A stretch of DNA of 64,000 nucleotides from Agrypnia vestita (taxonomy: Eukaryota; Arthropoda; Insecta; Trichoptera; Phryganeidae): NCBI GenBank assembly GCA_016648135.1, contig JADDOH010023107.1, positions 1-64,000 of the forward strand. The letters are read 5' to 3'. Shown piece by piece: positions 23,372 through 33,739 of the stretch. Position 1 is the stretch's first letter. Each line of letters starts with the position of its first letter. Below the pieces are notes generated by a model. The model was not told where the DNA came from. It made no database searches and saw only the letters and a list, made by a program, of their open reading frames with translations. The position numbers and the translations under genes were made by a program.

Positions 23372-23545
23372 CAGGATGTAACAGAGCTAGTCCACAATAC
23401 TTTAAAGGTATATTTCTGCCTTAATTATGAGTCAAAAATGTTTAAGCAATAATGTCCATATATGGCTATGGAGATAACCAACTTCAAAATTTGAATTTTC
23501 TTTAAAATATTTATCTTTTTGTAAAACATTGGACTATTCTTACAG
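23372..23545. repeat. Fold-back family A partial copy
   Basis: Starts GCAGGATGTAACAGAGCTAGTCC and continues TTCTGCCTTAATTATGAGTC.AAAATGTTTAAGCAA through TATGGAGATAACC to ACATTGGACTATTCTTACAG. Confidence 0.7.
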
Positions 23546-24157
23546 CAGGGGCGTGCAGTGGGAACATTGCAGCATGACTTTTACGTTACCAATTATTTGG
23601 AAAAAAATCGGAATACAACAGGTATTTCGTAATATTTCTAACACAATTATTATTATCTCGATAAAATTATATGTCCTTAGAAAAAACGCAAAAAAAAGAA
23701 TTCAGAAAACTTAAACCGCTCTAAGCGAAATGTAGCTACTGCATTAGATTCATTTAAGTAATCATAAATAACAAAAAACTGTTTAATAATTAAAATCGAT
23801 CTGAAATCTAATAATTTAAGGATAAAACCCATGTCTTGGACCCAACAAATATTTAAGATAAAAATATCTCACCAGAGAAGCTTTTAGCCAATACCATCAT
23901 CTTAAATATACTGTCAAATTAAATTCGCGTCACTTATACTCCGATCAAACATTGAACGAAAATAGAGAGAGAAAAAATAAGCATTTTGTCGTACAAGGAC
24001 AAAACACGATAATATTCAGAAATTCTATTGAGATCTTAACATCATGTATATTTATTACAAATTTTGTATGAAGACTAGCTGCAACCTATAAAAAATGATG
24101 GAAGATTGGTTCGCGTCTTTGCTAAGCCCAAGTATAAAATTAAAGCATCTTTTAGAC
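23546..24157. other. No gene recognised
   Basis: Begins with GGGGCGTGCAGTGGGAACATTG, a phrase also seen near 8015-8040, so probably another decayed repeat. No coding signal. Confidence 0.45.
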
Positions 24158-24262
24158 GCTCCACAGAGAGACGGCCGTAGCAACATGCGGTTCGGTTTTC
24201 AAGTCCCATCTCTGGCTGTTTAATTTCGTTTTTTTAGCCGTGAACTCGAACGAAATCATGGA
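24158..24262 (+). mobile_element. SINE family 1 copy
   Basis: B-box-like GGTTTTCAAGTCCC (24194-24207), then TTTAATTTCGTTTTTTTAGC and CGTGAACTCGAACGAAAT, shared with the copies at 20130 and 49618. Confidence 0.6.
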
Positions 24263-24394
24263 CGTTACACAAAGTTACGGGGACAGACAAGGAAATTATT
24301 ATGTTTGATATTTCTGAGATCACCGTTTGTTATGTTATAGGATGAGATAAATTTAATGGCTTTTTCTGCGACTTGGTTAACTTCTAAAATAACT

Positions 24395-24610
24395 AACAAT
24401 CACGCCGTTTTCCCGCAGGGGTAGACAGAGAGGATATACGCCATCTTCCTCTATCCTGGTACACCACTTTTGCTTCGGCTACATTCATACATCTTTTTAC
24501 GCATGGTCTACGGTTGTCGAGGCTTTTAACGGGGTCACCCTACAACGCTTAAAGTAATTGATCTTGCCAGGTCTTTCGTGGACGCCCTCTATTCCTGTTG
24601 CCTTCAATAC
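24395..24610 (-). mobile_element. RTE-like LINE 3' fragment
   Basis: Reverse-strand copy of the 18.0-18.6 kb LINE end: AACTAACAATCACGCCGTTT, CACCACTTTTGCTTCGGC, CCAGGTCTTTCGTGGACGCC. Truncated and mutated. Confidence 0.85.
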
Positions 24611-25535
24611 TTGTCCCATACATCTTTTTTAACCTCGCTCTTGTGTTTTATATGACTAAAGCATAAGGACTTTTATATTAATCCATAGCTTATGCTCTAA
24701 AAATATTTATATAAATAAACATACATTAAATAATTTTAAATATCCGTTACCTATCTGTATATTATAATTTTTATGTGCACAATAAGGGGCTTCCTAGGCT
24801 ACTTTAATGGTCGATTTCCACACACCTGATTAAATTCCTTGTACATCGTAGTACCGCAGGTGTAATGATATATTTAAAAAATATATATTGGTAACTCCAC
24901 ATGGGTAGTAACCTTCTCGATACTACCTTTATCCGCTCTTATTATTTCTTGGATGAGGCTTCCCCCACTGAAAACACTTGAGCGTCCTCTATCGAAGAAA
25001 AATATGTCCGGAAATCGTCTGAAATCCACTCGAACCTTCAACTTGTCAGGTAGATTACAGACTTTTATCATTCCATGTTGGCGAGGAACACTCAAAGTTA
25101 ACAAAGTCTTAGACATAAGGACTTGGGACTTAAATCAAGTTTGTATCACTAACCTGAAGAGATGGGAAGCGCAGATGAAACACGGTTCCATACGTACGAG
25201 AATTAAATAAAAAATATCAATATTTTTTTTTCTTAACACGCGATTGACACATGTACTCCAGAAATGCAGTTTAAAACCCCGACCATCTAGATCAGCAGAT
25301 AAATGTTTTCACCATTAGACTATTCTAGCATAATTATTAATGATCATGATGCTACATTGTGGATAGGGGAACACTCGGTAGATATACAGGGTAGGAGGGA
25401 AATAAAATACCTCTCGCGGACCAACAGATATGTAGCGTCTGATCCAGAGTGGGCGGCTACAAACAGTGTCTGATCTCCATGTTAGGGGTGGCAAAAATTT
25501 ACCAACTCATCTGACAAGCATGCTATCTATTACGC
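24611..25535. other. No gene; possible SINE scrap
   Basis: No protein recognised. On the minus strand 25330-25260 has TCTAATGGTGAAAAC and GGTCGGGGTTTTAAACTG at tRNA A-box/B-box-like spacing, too weak to name. Confidence 0.4.
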
Positions 25536-25620
25536 TAAGAACAAATTCCAAAAACGAGAAGTTAAAAGAGGCTTATACCCAGCAGTGAAGAGAACTGAAG
25601 AAGAAAAAGAAGAAGATAAC
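25536..25620 (+). mobile_element. LINE 3' tail remnant (GAA-rich)
   Basis: GAGGCTTATACCCAGCAGTGAAG followed by a purine tail of GAAGAAGAAAAAG, resembling the ends of RTE-like LINEs. It is interrupted at 25620 by the nested PLE/LINE insertion. Confidence 0.5.
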
Positions 25621-25767
25621 AAATACAGCAAAATTATTTTATGGTGACATTATAATTATAATTTATAGAAATAAACTTTGTTTACAGCATTTTTTTATCG
25701 GAAAAAAATTCAACATGTTTTAAAGCCAATGGGCGAACATTGATTTTGATAAACATTGGAGGAAAAT
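25621..25767 (-). mobile_element. PLE terminal segment, inverted
   Basis: Its reverse complement matches 31130-31200: CCCATTGGCTTT.AAACATGTTGA, a T-run, then GTTTATTTCTATAAATTAT. The hammerhead-like core has decayed here to TGTTCG..TTTAAAAC. Extra sequence (GGTGACATTATAATT, CAGCAAAATTATTTT) also recurs at 56340-56570. Confidence 0.7.
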
Positions 25768-26204
25768 TATATTTATAAATAAATTTATTTATTTATTTAT
25801 TTATTTAAAAATCCTTGTTTACAAATAAGATACTTAATACTAATTTAACAATAAATCATAAGATAAAACATAAGATAATTTACACATTTTTTTGTTTTGT
25901 TTAATTTGTGGATTATGCCACTCTACTAGGCTACGCCTGTCCCAGAGTGGCGTTATAGCACACAATTATAATATTTTTTCGAGTTCGTCAGTAGTATTTA
26001 TTTTCATAAGGTAGTTATTATGTATCTATAGAGTATCAAGTGGAATGTTAGTGAAAGTTGAGTTAGTCATAAGTCCAAGTGTAAATATGTGTAGAATAAT
26101 TGTTTAATGTAAAAAGGGTTAAAGTTTTGTTTAAGATTATTTTTTTATTTTCCTTAATTAATTAATTAATTTATATAGGTATATATTTTTATTTAAAGAC
26201 ATTA

Positions 26205-29174
26205 TTACGCAATTACAGTAAGTAAATTTTCAGTTGCTGTTCTACCTTTGGAGGTAAGCCAGTTGTTTGCTAAAGCTTTTATTTTATTAATTGAGTATAT
26301 TCTGATTTCCGGGAAGTCTGTTTTAAATATGTTAAATATTTTAGGCCCTATGTATGAGTAATTTTTCTGTCCATGTGTTGTCTTAGTTTTTGGTATTTCG
26401 TCAAGGTTTCGTAATGCTTGTCTAGTATTATGTGAATGCGAGTTACTGGTTGCTGTTAGGTGGTTTGTGTTTTTAATGTAGAAGATGAGGGTAGACTTAA
26501 CGAACAGCTGTCTAACGTCCAGTACATTAAATTCTCTGAATAGTCTGTCTGATTGGTATGTGAATGGTTTCTTATTAATGACTCGGAGCAAGGTTTTTTG
26601 TGCCGTTATAGCTGGTTTTAATGTGGTTTTGTAAGTACCTCCCCAACTTGGAATCGCATAGTTCAAAAATGACTGGGCAAGAGCATAATAGATAGTTTTG
26701 AGTTGCTGTTTATTAAAAATATTACGTATGGATTTAAAAAGGTAAATGAGTTTTAAAAGTTTTCCCGATAATAGTTCAATGTGAAGTTTCCAGTTTAGGT
26801 GCCTGTCTATTATGATTCCCAAGTATTTCACACTATCTGCATTTTCCAAGGGGGTGCAATCACAGTTTTGGTGTTGGCAATCATGCATAGTCAATTTTAA
26901 ATCGCTAGATGGCTGCCCTCTTTTATCTATGCTGAATGTCAAATACTTAGTTTTTTTGAGATTGACTGTTAGCAAATTATTTTCCAGCCAGTGTTTTACT
27001 ATGTTGCAACCCAGTTCAGCTGCTTTGAAAACAAGATCCCATGATGAAGCGTGGAACAGGAGTATTGTATCGTCTGCAAAAGTAACTACTTTCCCCCCCG
27101 TTGTTAGCTTGCATAAATCGTTTATGTATAGGAGGAATAAAACAGGTCCTAGTGTACTTCCTTGAGGGACTCCGTATTTGATGTAATGTTCGTCACTTTT
27201 AGTTTTGTCAAGTTGTGTAAATTGTGTTCTGTCTGTAAGGTAAGTTTTGAACCAGTTGTAACTTGCTTCCGAAAGTCCAGTCTGTTTTAGTTTGTGAAGC
27301 ATTTTTTCATGTGAAACTGTGTCAAAAGCTTTCGTCAAGTCTAGTGCTATTGCTATACATTTTTTATTATTGTCAAGTTTTTCTGAAATATAACCAATAA
27401 CTTCCTGTATTGCTTCTTGTGTACCCCGATTTTTTCTAAATCCAAACTGGTTGTTTGCTAAAATTTGATGTTTTTCTAAAAAGTTGGTGAATTGATTACA
27501 AACACATTTCTCTAGCAGCTTAGATAGTAAATTTAGGATGGATATAGGTCGGTAGTTATTTGGATCGTCTTTATTGCCAGCTTTATGTACGGGTGTGATT
27601 TTAGCCGTTTTTAGTTGGGACGGGAAAATACCTTTTGTGATGCTTAAATTAAATATATGAACTATAGGTTTTAGTAATATTTCTTTGAACGATTTAATTA
27701 CTCTAGCGGATATTCCGTCCGGGCCTGGAGAGCAGTCTATGTTCAGGTCATCTACTATTTTTTCCACATCTTTGTAACAGATAGGGGAGATCTCAAATTT
27801 GGGGAGATGGGGTCCGTTAGTTTTTATATTATTATAGTGTGACTGCTGTTTGTATTTATTTAATACTTTACGCGCTAGTGTTTCACCAATTGTGGAGAAG
27901 TGAAGGTTTAGTTTATCTGCTATTTCTTTCTTATCAGTGATGGTAGTGTTGTTGTGTACCAAAGTATTAATGTTACTTTTTTTATGTGTTTCAATACCAT
28001 TTAATTCTTTTACGACATTCCATATGTTTTTAGTATTATTGTTTTGTTCGATTTTTTGTTTGTAGTGTTGTTCTTTCCTTTTTTTTATTATGTTGTTACA
28101 TATATTGCGGTATCTTTTATAATACTGATATAGTGAATGGTTGAATGGATGTTTTTTTACTTGCTGATGAAGTTGGTCACGTTTGTGAGTGCATTTAATT
28201 ATATTCGGTGTTATCCAGGGTTTTATACATTTATTTATTTTTCTAACATAAGAGGTAGTATTTTTTTCAATATGTTTATTAAGAGTGTTTAAGAATCTAG
28301 ATAAAGCTACATCCGTTTGTTTTTCTTTTAATACGTCTATCCAGCTTTCTGTAATTAGATCAGTTTTAAGTTCTTCGAAGTTTATTTGTTGGGTTTTTGT
28401 TAGATGTTGCTTACTTTGTAGTTTTGTGGTATTGCCGTGTAGCCCTAGCACAGTGCTGTAATGGTCGGTAATTGTTGATTTAATGACAGCAGTCTGTATG
28501 CTTAGTTTTGATTTTACATATATGTGGTCAAGACAAGAACCTGACTCTCTGTTTTCCCGTGTTGCTACGCTTATTGTTTCAAGATAGCCATATGCTGACA
28601 TTAGACACTCGTATTCGTGTGCTTGTTTGTGTTTGAGACCAATAGTGTTGATATTGATGTCACCCGCTATAATACAAGTCTGATAAATGTTAATGTTATG
28701 TATGTTTTCTTCTAGTGAGTTAATAAATTCCGTAATACATGCGTTGCTAGGCGATCTGTAGATAGCTAGTATTGCAAGGGTGTTGTTAATTATTATTTTT
28801 AAACAATTTGCATGTAATAAGGTAGGTTCATAGATAGTGACGTTTTTTACTTGTTTATTTATATATACAACAACACCATCCGATCTGTTTTGAGAAATTT
28901 CTGTCCTGAATGGTTCATAATTGTTAATGGGTCTGAGTATGGTGTTGTCTGTCGTCCAACACTCAGTCAGGATTATTATGTCAAATTCCATGTTGGTGTC
29001 AGTTAGGAATATTAATAAATTGTCAAAGTTTTTTTCTAGCGATCGGATGTTCAGATTAAGTATTTTTATGTTGTATTGCCTGTTAAATGAAAGTGAGCAT
29101 TTAGAGGCACAGTCTAGCGTGTCGGTTTTTATTTGCTTTATTGTATCTAAATTATTTATACATGAGAAAGCCAT
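26205..29174 (-). CDS. LINE ORF2: endonuclease/reverse transcriptase, intact
   Basis: A protein of 989 residues. The N-terminal apurinic-type endonuclease shows LNIRSL (about 40), ILTECW (about 68), AGDININ (about 170), SCLDHIYV (about 211) and ITDHYS (about 234). The RT shows SPGPDGISARVIK, NNYRPISILNLLSKLLEK, DLTKAFDTVSH, GVPQGSTLGPVLFLLYINDL, catalytic FADD (about 27080-27069) and YLGIIID. A C-terminal region with SFLNYAIPSWGG ends in TAA. No frameshift or internal stop is visible and the key acidic residues are all present. It should nick DNA and reverse-transcribe the element RNA. The start is the first ATG upstream of the endonuclease, MAFSCINNLD. Length and layout suit jockey/CR1-group elements. 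Confidence 0.93.
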   Translation of the reverse strand: MAFSCINNLDTIKQIKTDTLDCASKCSLSFNRQYNIKILNLNIRSLEKNFDNLLIFLTDTNMEFDIIILTECWTTDNTILRPINNYEPFRTEISQNRSDGVVVYINKQVKNVTIYEPTLLHANCLKIIINNTLAILAIYRSPSNACITEFINSLEENIHNINIYQTCIIAGDININTIGLKHKQAHEYECLMSAYGYLETISVATRENRESGSCLDHIYVKSKLSIQTAVIKSTITDHYSTVLGLHGNTTKLQSKQHLTKTQQINFEELKTDLITESWIDVLKEKQTDVALSRFLNTLNKHIEKNTTSYVRKINKCIKPWITPNIIKCTHKRDQLHQQVKKHPFNHSLYQYYKRYRNICNNIIKKRKEQHYKQKIEQNNNTKNIWNVVKELNGIETHKKSNINTLVHNNTTITDKKEIADKLNLHFSTIGETLARKVLNKYKQQSHYNNIKTNGPHLPKFEISPICYKDVEKIVDDLNIDCSPGPDGISARVIKSFKEILLKPIVHIFNLSITKGIFPSQLKTAKITPVHKAGNKDDPNNYRPISILNLLSKLLEKCVCNQFTNFLEKHQILANNQFGFRKNRGTQEAIQEVIGYISEKLDNNKKCIAIALDLTKAFDTVSHEKMLHKLKQTGLSEASYNWFKTYLTDRTQFTQLDKTKSDEHYIKYGVPQGSTLGPVLFLLYINDLCKLTTGGKVVTFADDTILLFHASSWDLVFKAAELGCNIVKHWLENNLLTVNLKKTKYLTFSIDKRGQPSSDLKLTMHDCQHQNCDCTPLENADSVKYLGIIIDRHLNWKLHIELLSGKLLKLIYLFKSIRNIFNKQQLKTIYYALAQSFLNYAIPSWGGTYKTTLKPAITAQKTLLRVINKKPFTYQSDRLFREFNVLDVRQLFVKSTLIFYIKNTNHLTATSNSHSHNTRQALRNLDEIPKTKTTHGQKNYSYIGPKIFNIFKTDFPEIRIYSINKIKALANNWLTSKGRTATENLLTVIA

Positions 29175-29427
29175 TTTTGCTTGGGAAGGTAATGTAGTAT
29201 TCTGGCTTGTCTAGCTTTATTTTGCATTTAAGACATATAACCATATTTATTTTTTTGTATTGTAAGCAACTAGCACTTTTGAATTTATTATTTTTATGTT
29301 TTGGCCAACCATTATATATTGACGTTTTATAACAGAAGAACGTTTTTAATACCCTGAATTTTATATATTGTTTAACCCCCAAAATGAAACCAGTTAATTT
29401 TTGAGTTATAAAAGTAGTGTAGTGTAG
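29175..29427 (-). other. Spacer between LINE ORF1 and ORF2
   Basis: About 250 bp between the ORF1 stop and the ORF2 ATG, not in frame with either. One open frame crosses the ORF2 start (minus 29382-29152) but has no recognisable domain. How ORF2 is translated from the same RNA cannot be read here. Confidence 0.5.
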
Positions 29428-30450
29428 TCATATAATCTTGTTCAAATCGTTATCATTTAATATTTTTATTATTTTAGAGTTATCTGTTGCGCGTACGTAT
29501 ATAAATCCATTACAATTAACCCACGAGTATTTATATTGCGTTTGTTTAGCAATATCGCGAACTTTTTTGTATAAATTTCTATTAGATTTGGTTAAGTTAA
29601 CGTTAACATAAATTAGACCGGTGGAGTTAGTAAATCCCAAGTTAGCGGCAGTAAGACCCTTATGGCGCCGCGCCTCCTTTAACAGTAGATCTCTCTTTAG
29701 CTTGCTTCTGAAGCGCAGTACATGGATGGTGCGTTGAACGGCTGTGTGAGTTTGACCGGATACTGATAGCTGCGACGGCCTGGATTGGCCAACACCGCCA
29801 ATAGTGACTGCATGATTGGAGGTGGCGGGTAACGTAATAGTGTGCGAGTATTCGATGTCATCCTCGTTCAGTTCGATATTGTAACATCTGGCTAAATTTT
29901 TGAATGTGTCGAACAAATGAGTTTCACTAATCGGAGGAAGGCCGTGGATTTCGATGTTTTTTGAACGCTGCCATTGTTCTTGTTGGTTCAATGTGTCCCT
30001 TTGTTGATTAAGATCAGTCTTTAGTAACTTCAGTTCCTCTTCAAGATTGTCAAGAGGTTTGATTCTCTTATCCAATTCAGACACCCTATTGTCTACTTCA
30101 ACGATCCGGTTCAAGCAGAAATCAATCTATTTACTTATTTCGGTTTTTAAGTTCGATAATTTTGTTTTAAATTCCTGTCTAATTTTCGTGATTTCTTCGA
30201 GAATGGAAGCAATATTCTCCTCCAATGAGTTGTTTAAAGGCTTATTGGTGGTCTTTGTACTTATTGTGTCTTGGAAGAGGCTAGTGCAATTTTTTTTACA
30301 CTTCCAACTTTTTGATTTGTCACCAAGTTTTTGGAAGTTCCGTTCACTCTGGCCAACGCAGGAATAATGGTAGGTATCGTTGCAGACAGAGCAAGTTAAC
30401 GCGTCCTCAAGCAATAGCGGGGATTCGCACTCCTTCCTCGCACAGTGCAT
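29428..30450 (-). pseudogene. LINE ORF1: PHD finger, coiled coil and FP-like RNA-binding domain, one stop
   Basis: About 340 codons from ATG 30450 with one in-frame TAG at 30129-30127. The N terminus has a PHD-like zinc finger with C/H spacing: CARKECES, CSVCNDTYHYSCVG, WKCKKNC (residues about 3-53). A charged helical region follows (EENIASILEEITKIRQEF and the segment after the stop, LEEELKLLKTDLNQQ), likely a trimerising coiled coil. The C-terminal domain begins QRSKNIEIHGLP and holds RTIHVLRFRSKLKRD, IYVNVNLTKSN and WVNCNGFIYVR. It resembles the nucleic-acid-binding domain known from LINE ORF1s and the baculovirus FP family. ORF1p normally coats the element RNA. The lone stop makes it a recent pseudogene unless read through. 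Confidence 0.88.
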
Positions 30451-30710
30451 GATTGCTTTTCACTTTATTGATTGTTTTTATTTATTATTATTTTTATTTA
30501 CTTTATTACTCTATTGCACTTAATGTAGGTGGTTGAAACTAAATTATTATTATTATTGTCACTTTCTTGAGACTTATTGTTCTTCAAGTATATAATGAAA
30601 TTTCTAATTTAATATTTAAAAATATCTCAAATATCATTCAACCAGCTTTTTATACAAATAATAAATTTTAAAAATACATCTTAAATAATAAGGATACGGA
30701 TAAAAAATCG

Positions 30711-31029
30711 GGTGCTTATAAATTGATTTGTAATGATTGTGATTATTTTTATATAGGAAAAATGTGTAGAAATTTTGAAGCTAGAGTTAAGAAACACTCA
30801 AGGTAATTAATTAGTAATAATTATTCTGAATTTCCTAACCATCTTTTGGCTATGGATCATTCTTCTGATATTAATAAGGGTTTGCAAATTTTACATACAA
30901 ATTATACAGAATCACAGTTTGATAAATTAGAAATTTTGTAAATAATAAAAAATGTTAAAAGTGAATTGAATATTATAAATAACCAGGTACTTTTTACAAA
31001 TAGTTATCTTTTAAATTTATTTTCATGTT
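30711..31029 (+). pseudogene. PLE GIY-YIG endonuclease, interrupted
   Basis: The GIY-YIG core tyrosines and the Arg-containing helix (RNFEARVKKH) are visible. Two stop codons (about 30802 and 30940) interrupt the domain, and the residues after the second stop still resemble the family's C terminus. In the family this domain nicks DNA to prime retrotransposition. This copy is dead. Confidence 0.75.
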
Positions 31030-31128
31030 AAGTGGGTACTATATTATTATTCATTTTCCATATATACTTTTTTAATATTTTGATTATCAATACTTCGATT
31101 TTTCATTTTGTTATTATACATTTGTTAT

Positions 31129-31170
31129 CCTGACAAAAGGGCCATTGGCTTTGAAACATGTTGATTTTTT
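31129..31170 (+). ncRNA. Hammerhead-like motif, mutated
   Basis: ATC-CTGACAA, a stem II containing GGCCATTGGC, then GAAACATGTT and GAT. Helix I would be ATC/GAT and stem III the loop-less ACA/TGT. The core box reads CTGACAA where CTGANGA is needed, so activity is unlikely. Confidence 0.45.
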
Positions 31171-31213
31171 TTCAATAAAAGTTTATTTCTATAAATTATA
31201 AGAAGAAGATAAC

Positions 31214-31335
31214 GCTTGAATAGATAATGGATAGTTAGTTTGCGTCCGTCCTGATGAAGATACGGTGGTATCGAAACCGGTAGATGTAAAGTTACTAGTT
31301 AAGTGGTTAATACAATGTTGTTTAATTAAAATTAA
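31214..31335 (+). mobile_element. PLE terminal-repeat fragment carrying a ribozyme
   Basis: Matches 62505-62640 in reverse (GATAATGGATAGTTAGTTTG, GATACGGTGGTATCGAAACC, AGTTACTAGTTAAGTG, AATACAATGTTG). No coding part remains here. It is the target-side sequence immediately right of the 13-bp duplication. Confidence 0.65.
31247..31286 (+). ncRNA. Hammerhead ribozyme candidate, complete core
   Basis: CTGATGA (31251-31257), one extra A, stem II GATAC (31259-31263)/GTATC (31268-31272) with loop GGTG, then GAAA (31273-31276). Stem III is the loop-less palindrome ACCGGT (31276-31281), then cleavage base A31282. Helix I pairs CGTC (31247-31250) with GATG (31283-31286). Every invariant hammerhead nucleotide is present. 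This is the clearest such motif in the window with a GUA-type cleavage triplet. Confidence 0.75.
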
Positions 31336-31947
31336 CTTCCATATACAATGTTTCCCATATAAAAAGGTCCATCTCTGTAAGACTTCTACAATTTATCTTA
31401 ATTAATAATTATTCATCTGTGGACAAAATTCATCAATTGTGTTCTTATAACATACATATAAAAACATCGTTAAAATAATTTATTGTTAAATTTATCTGCA
31501 GGCACAGAAAATCACAACATAATTGCATGTTTTGATTGGAGTGATTTGTGGTTTGAATTTCGATACGACAATAATTAATGATGGTTTCACAGCCCCATTT
31601 AAAAGGCACTGCAGCATCCAGACCACACACAGATCGATGTGTAATCTGTGGTCCGAAATCACGATAATTAATTTGACACATCAACGATTGAAGTGGTTCG
31701 TTAGTAATAATGCATCGTCACAGAGACTGATCTGTATTTGTGGACCACCCAGTACAGAGGGAAATCCAATTAACAAATGCAAAACAGTTTCAAATTTATT
31801 GCATTGATTTTCATCATATTGAATACTGTTTTTTTTTTATTTAAACTATCTAGTATATAGACTTAATAATTTAATGACAGAATATCGTTAAATAATAAAT
31901 AATTTGTATTGCGAAATATTAGGTATAATATACAATTGAAAAATATT
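31336..31947. other. No gene recognised
   Basis: Short open frames on both strands around 31445-31807 overlap each other and resemble nothing known. Confidence 0.45.
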
Positions 31948-32190
31948 AATTACCTCGCAAGACTATATTCCTGCCTTGATTATTTGAGTCGAAAATTTTC
32001 AAGCAACCATGATCTAATATGAATAGTTATGAAGATATGCGACATCAAAGATTGCATTTTTTTTTCAATATTTCTGACTTATGTTTTAGAAAATGTTGAA
32101 CTAAAATTACAGTAATTTATATTGATTGCGAAAAATTCATTTGTTTCAATACAAGTTGAATAAAATGATAAATAATGATTTTCGAAGCAC
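31948..32190. repeat. Fold-back family A, one arm
   Basis: ACCTCGCAAGACTATATTCC, GAGTCGAAAATTTTCAAGCA, TATGCGACATCAAAGATTGC and TTTCTGACTTATG in family order, up to AAGTTGAATAAAATGATAAA. Confidence 0.75.
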
Positions 32191-32264
32191 CCTTGTAGCC
32201 GCAGAAAAAATTAGTAAAAATATCAGTAAAATGAGTTAAAAAATATAGTATAAAATATATTCCA

Positions 32265-32565
32265 CTTTATGCATTACCAGCAGCAAAATGTATGTATTCT
32301 ACGTCATGAGAAAAACCATGGATGTCTCTAGTGTAGTCCCTTCAAATATTTCAAAGAATCCAGATAATAGAACATGTATACCACTTTTGAAAATTTGATA
32401 ATATGTGGACGGTGGAATTGTTAATGTTGCATTGTGTAAATTGATCACATAAGCCAGTTCATACAGGTCACAATCCCTGTGGCTACCCCATAATTACTTA
32501 TGTACACGTTTCTCATATAAATAGCTTCTATAATATAATAGAAAATTCTATAATTTATTTTAATT
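32265..32565. repeat. Fold-back family B, minus-type copy
   Basis: CCAGCAGCAAAATGTATG.., ATGAGAAAAACCATGGATG, TGGAATTGTTAATGTTGCAT, GATCACATAAGCCAGTTCAT, TTTCTCATATAAATAGCTTC. Parallel order is seen at 37735-38035 and 48640-48780. Confidence 0.6.
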
Positions 32566-33739
32566 TTCATTTTTTTTTTTTTTTTAAATCAGTTATAACC
32601 ACAGAGTATAAAATTGGCTCTGCATTTCACGATTTACTTATAAACCATTCCATTAATTATTTTAAAAGAGTATTATTATATTTTAAAATTTACTTGAATT
32701 GTATGCACCGGAACTGCAGAAAATTGCAGGTCGAATATTGTCTTCCTAATTGGACGCTGGAATCCAGCCAATACCGAGTTCGGGCAATTAATATCCCTCG
32801 AATTGTGCTGAAGTTTTAACAAGATATTCCCTCACTGGGGTGGAAGCATTTCAAAGATTAATGAGTTTCCGGTCATCGGTTAGTTTTAGAATACTTAATC
32901 ATTTTATCCCCCTACTAAATGAATTGGGAATATTCTCGTGACTCTGAGAATAAATTATATAATTATTATTCATACACAAAATATAGGAGAACTAGTTCAC
33001 AATTTTTCACTAGAGGATTCCTGCCTTGATGTTGAGTCGAAAATGTTCAAGAAACCATGACGTCTATGGCGTTTCACCTCATAAGTACACAACCACCAAC
33101 CTAGGTCACGACACACGCGTCGAAGAGGATAGAAAGGTGCTGACCCCAGACATCGCACCACACGGGTGACCGACGGGTCAGTGAAAATAACACTCGCCCT
33201 GCAGAGCAAACACACACACATACACGTAACCTGGAATATTACACAAAGCCAAAATGCAGTGTGAGCAGTATCTTTTAGAGCAAATAGGTTTAAGATATTC
33301 TACATACTCAACGCGCTCAAATAATTTATTTTACCCAATCTTTGGCAGGCCTAACTACTGAAAAAACTGTTTTATAATTCGTTCCACATCAAACTACAAT
33401 CTGTTAAATTTTACAAACAACCTAGATATTTTCATTGACAATTTACTTTTATTTAAAATGAAACTCAGTAATCTCATATATGATTATTGAAATAAATTTA
33501 ATACTTATTTTTTAATCCCATCCCCTTCCTCTTCCCACCCTTCCCACTTTATGCATTATCATAATTTAAACTTTTATCACATATTCTTTATCATTTTTTT
33601 ACTTAGTTTTACCAGCTTCGAGAAAACTTCGCTGGCCATGCTAAATTAATATTTTTTCGATATTATATCATTTTTTTATTACATTGTACTGTATGTTTTC
33701 CAAAAAAAAAATTTTTTAAAAATACTCACACATACAAGG
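32566..33739. other. No gene; small family A piece
   Basis: Only 32995-33062 is assignable (GGATTCCTGCCTTGATGTTGAG, CGAAAATGTTCAAGAAACC, family A). The 33063-33240 stretch is locally GC-richer with an open minus frame of 74 codons, which I do not recognise. Confidence 0.5.

Larger units (their letters stand above)
25768..30595 (-). mobile_element. Near-complete LINE, jockey/CR1-like with PHD-finger ORF1
   Basis: Read on the minus strand: 5' UTR (about 30595-30451), ORF1 (30450-29428, one stop), spacer, intact ORF2 (29174-26205), 3' UTR (26204-25807) and an (AAAT)n tail (25806-25774). The 3' UTR has a second copy at 54893-55070. The 5' boundary is approximate. Only ORF1 carries an obvious defect, so this is the youngest LINE in the window. 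Confidence 0.9.
30596..31200 (+). mobile_element. Penelope-like element 3' part with decayed GIY-YIG domain
   Basis: The frame from about 30640 gives KSGAYKLICNDC then FYIGKMCRNFEARVKKHS (GAY at 30711-30719, FYIG at 30747-30758), the GIY-YIG nuclease signature that follows RT in PLEs. Stops interrupt it near 30802 and 30940, after which NNQVLFTNSYLLNLFSC continues in frame. Past the ORF, CCTGAC..GGCTTTGAAACATG and a CAATAAAAG stretch form the terminal repeat. The RT part is missing. Confidence 0.8.
25608..31213. mobile_element. Nested insertion bounded by a 13-bp target duplication
   Basis: The 13-mer AGAAGAAGATAAC occurs at 25608-25620 and again at 31201-31213. Just inside lie PLE end sequences in inverted orientation (25621-25767 minus, 30600-31200 plus). 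A complete LINE on the minus strand fills the middle. The simplest history is a PLE inserting into a LINE tail with a 13-bp duplication, then a younger LINE inserting into the PLE. Confidence 0.75.

Noticed and set aside
25711..25745. Counting this PLE end as a functional hammerhead
   Set aside because: The CTGANGA box is destroyed (TGTTCG) and GAAA reads TAAA; only the stem III region is left.
26812..27165. Plus-strand frame within the LINE
   Set aside because: Antisense shadow of the intact ORF2 on the minus strand; the same holds for 28921-29214 and 30047-30367.
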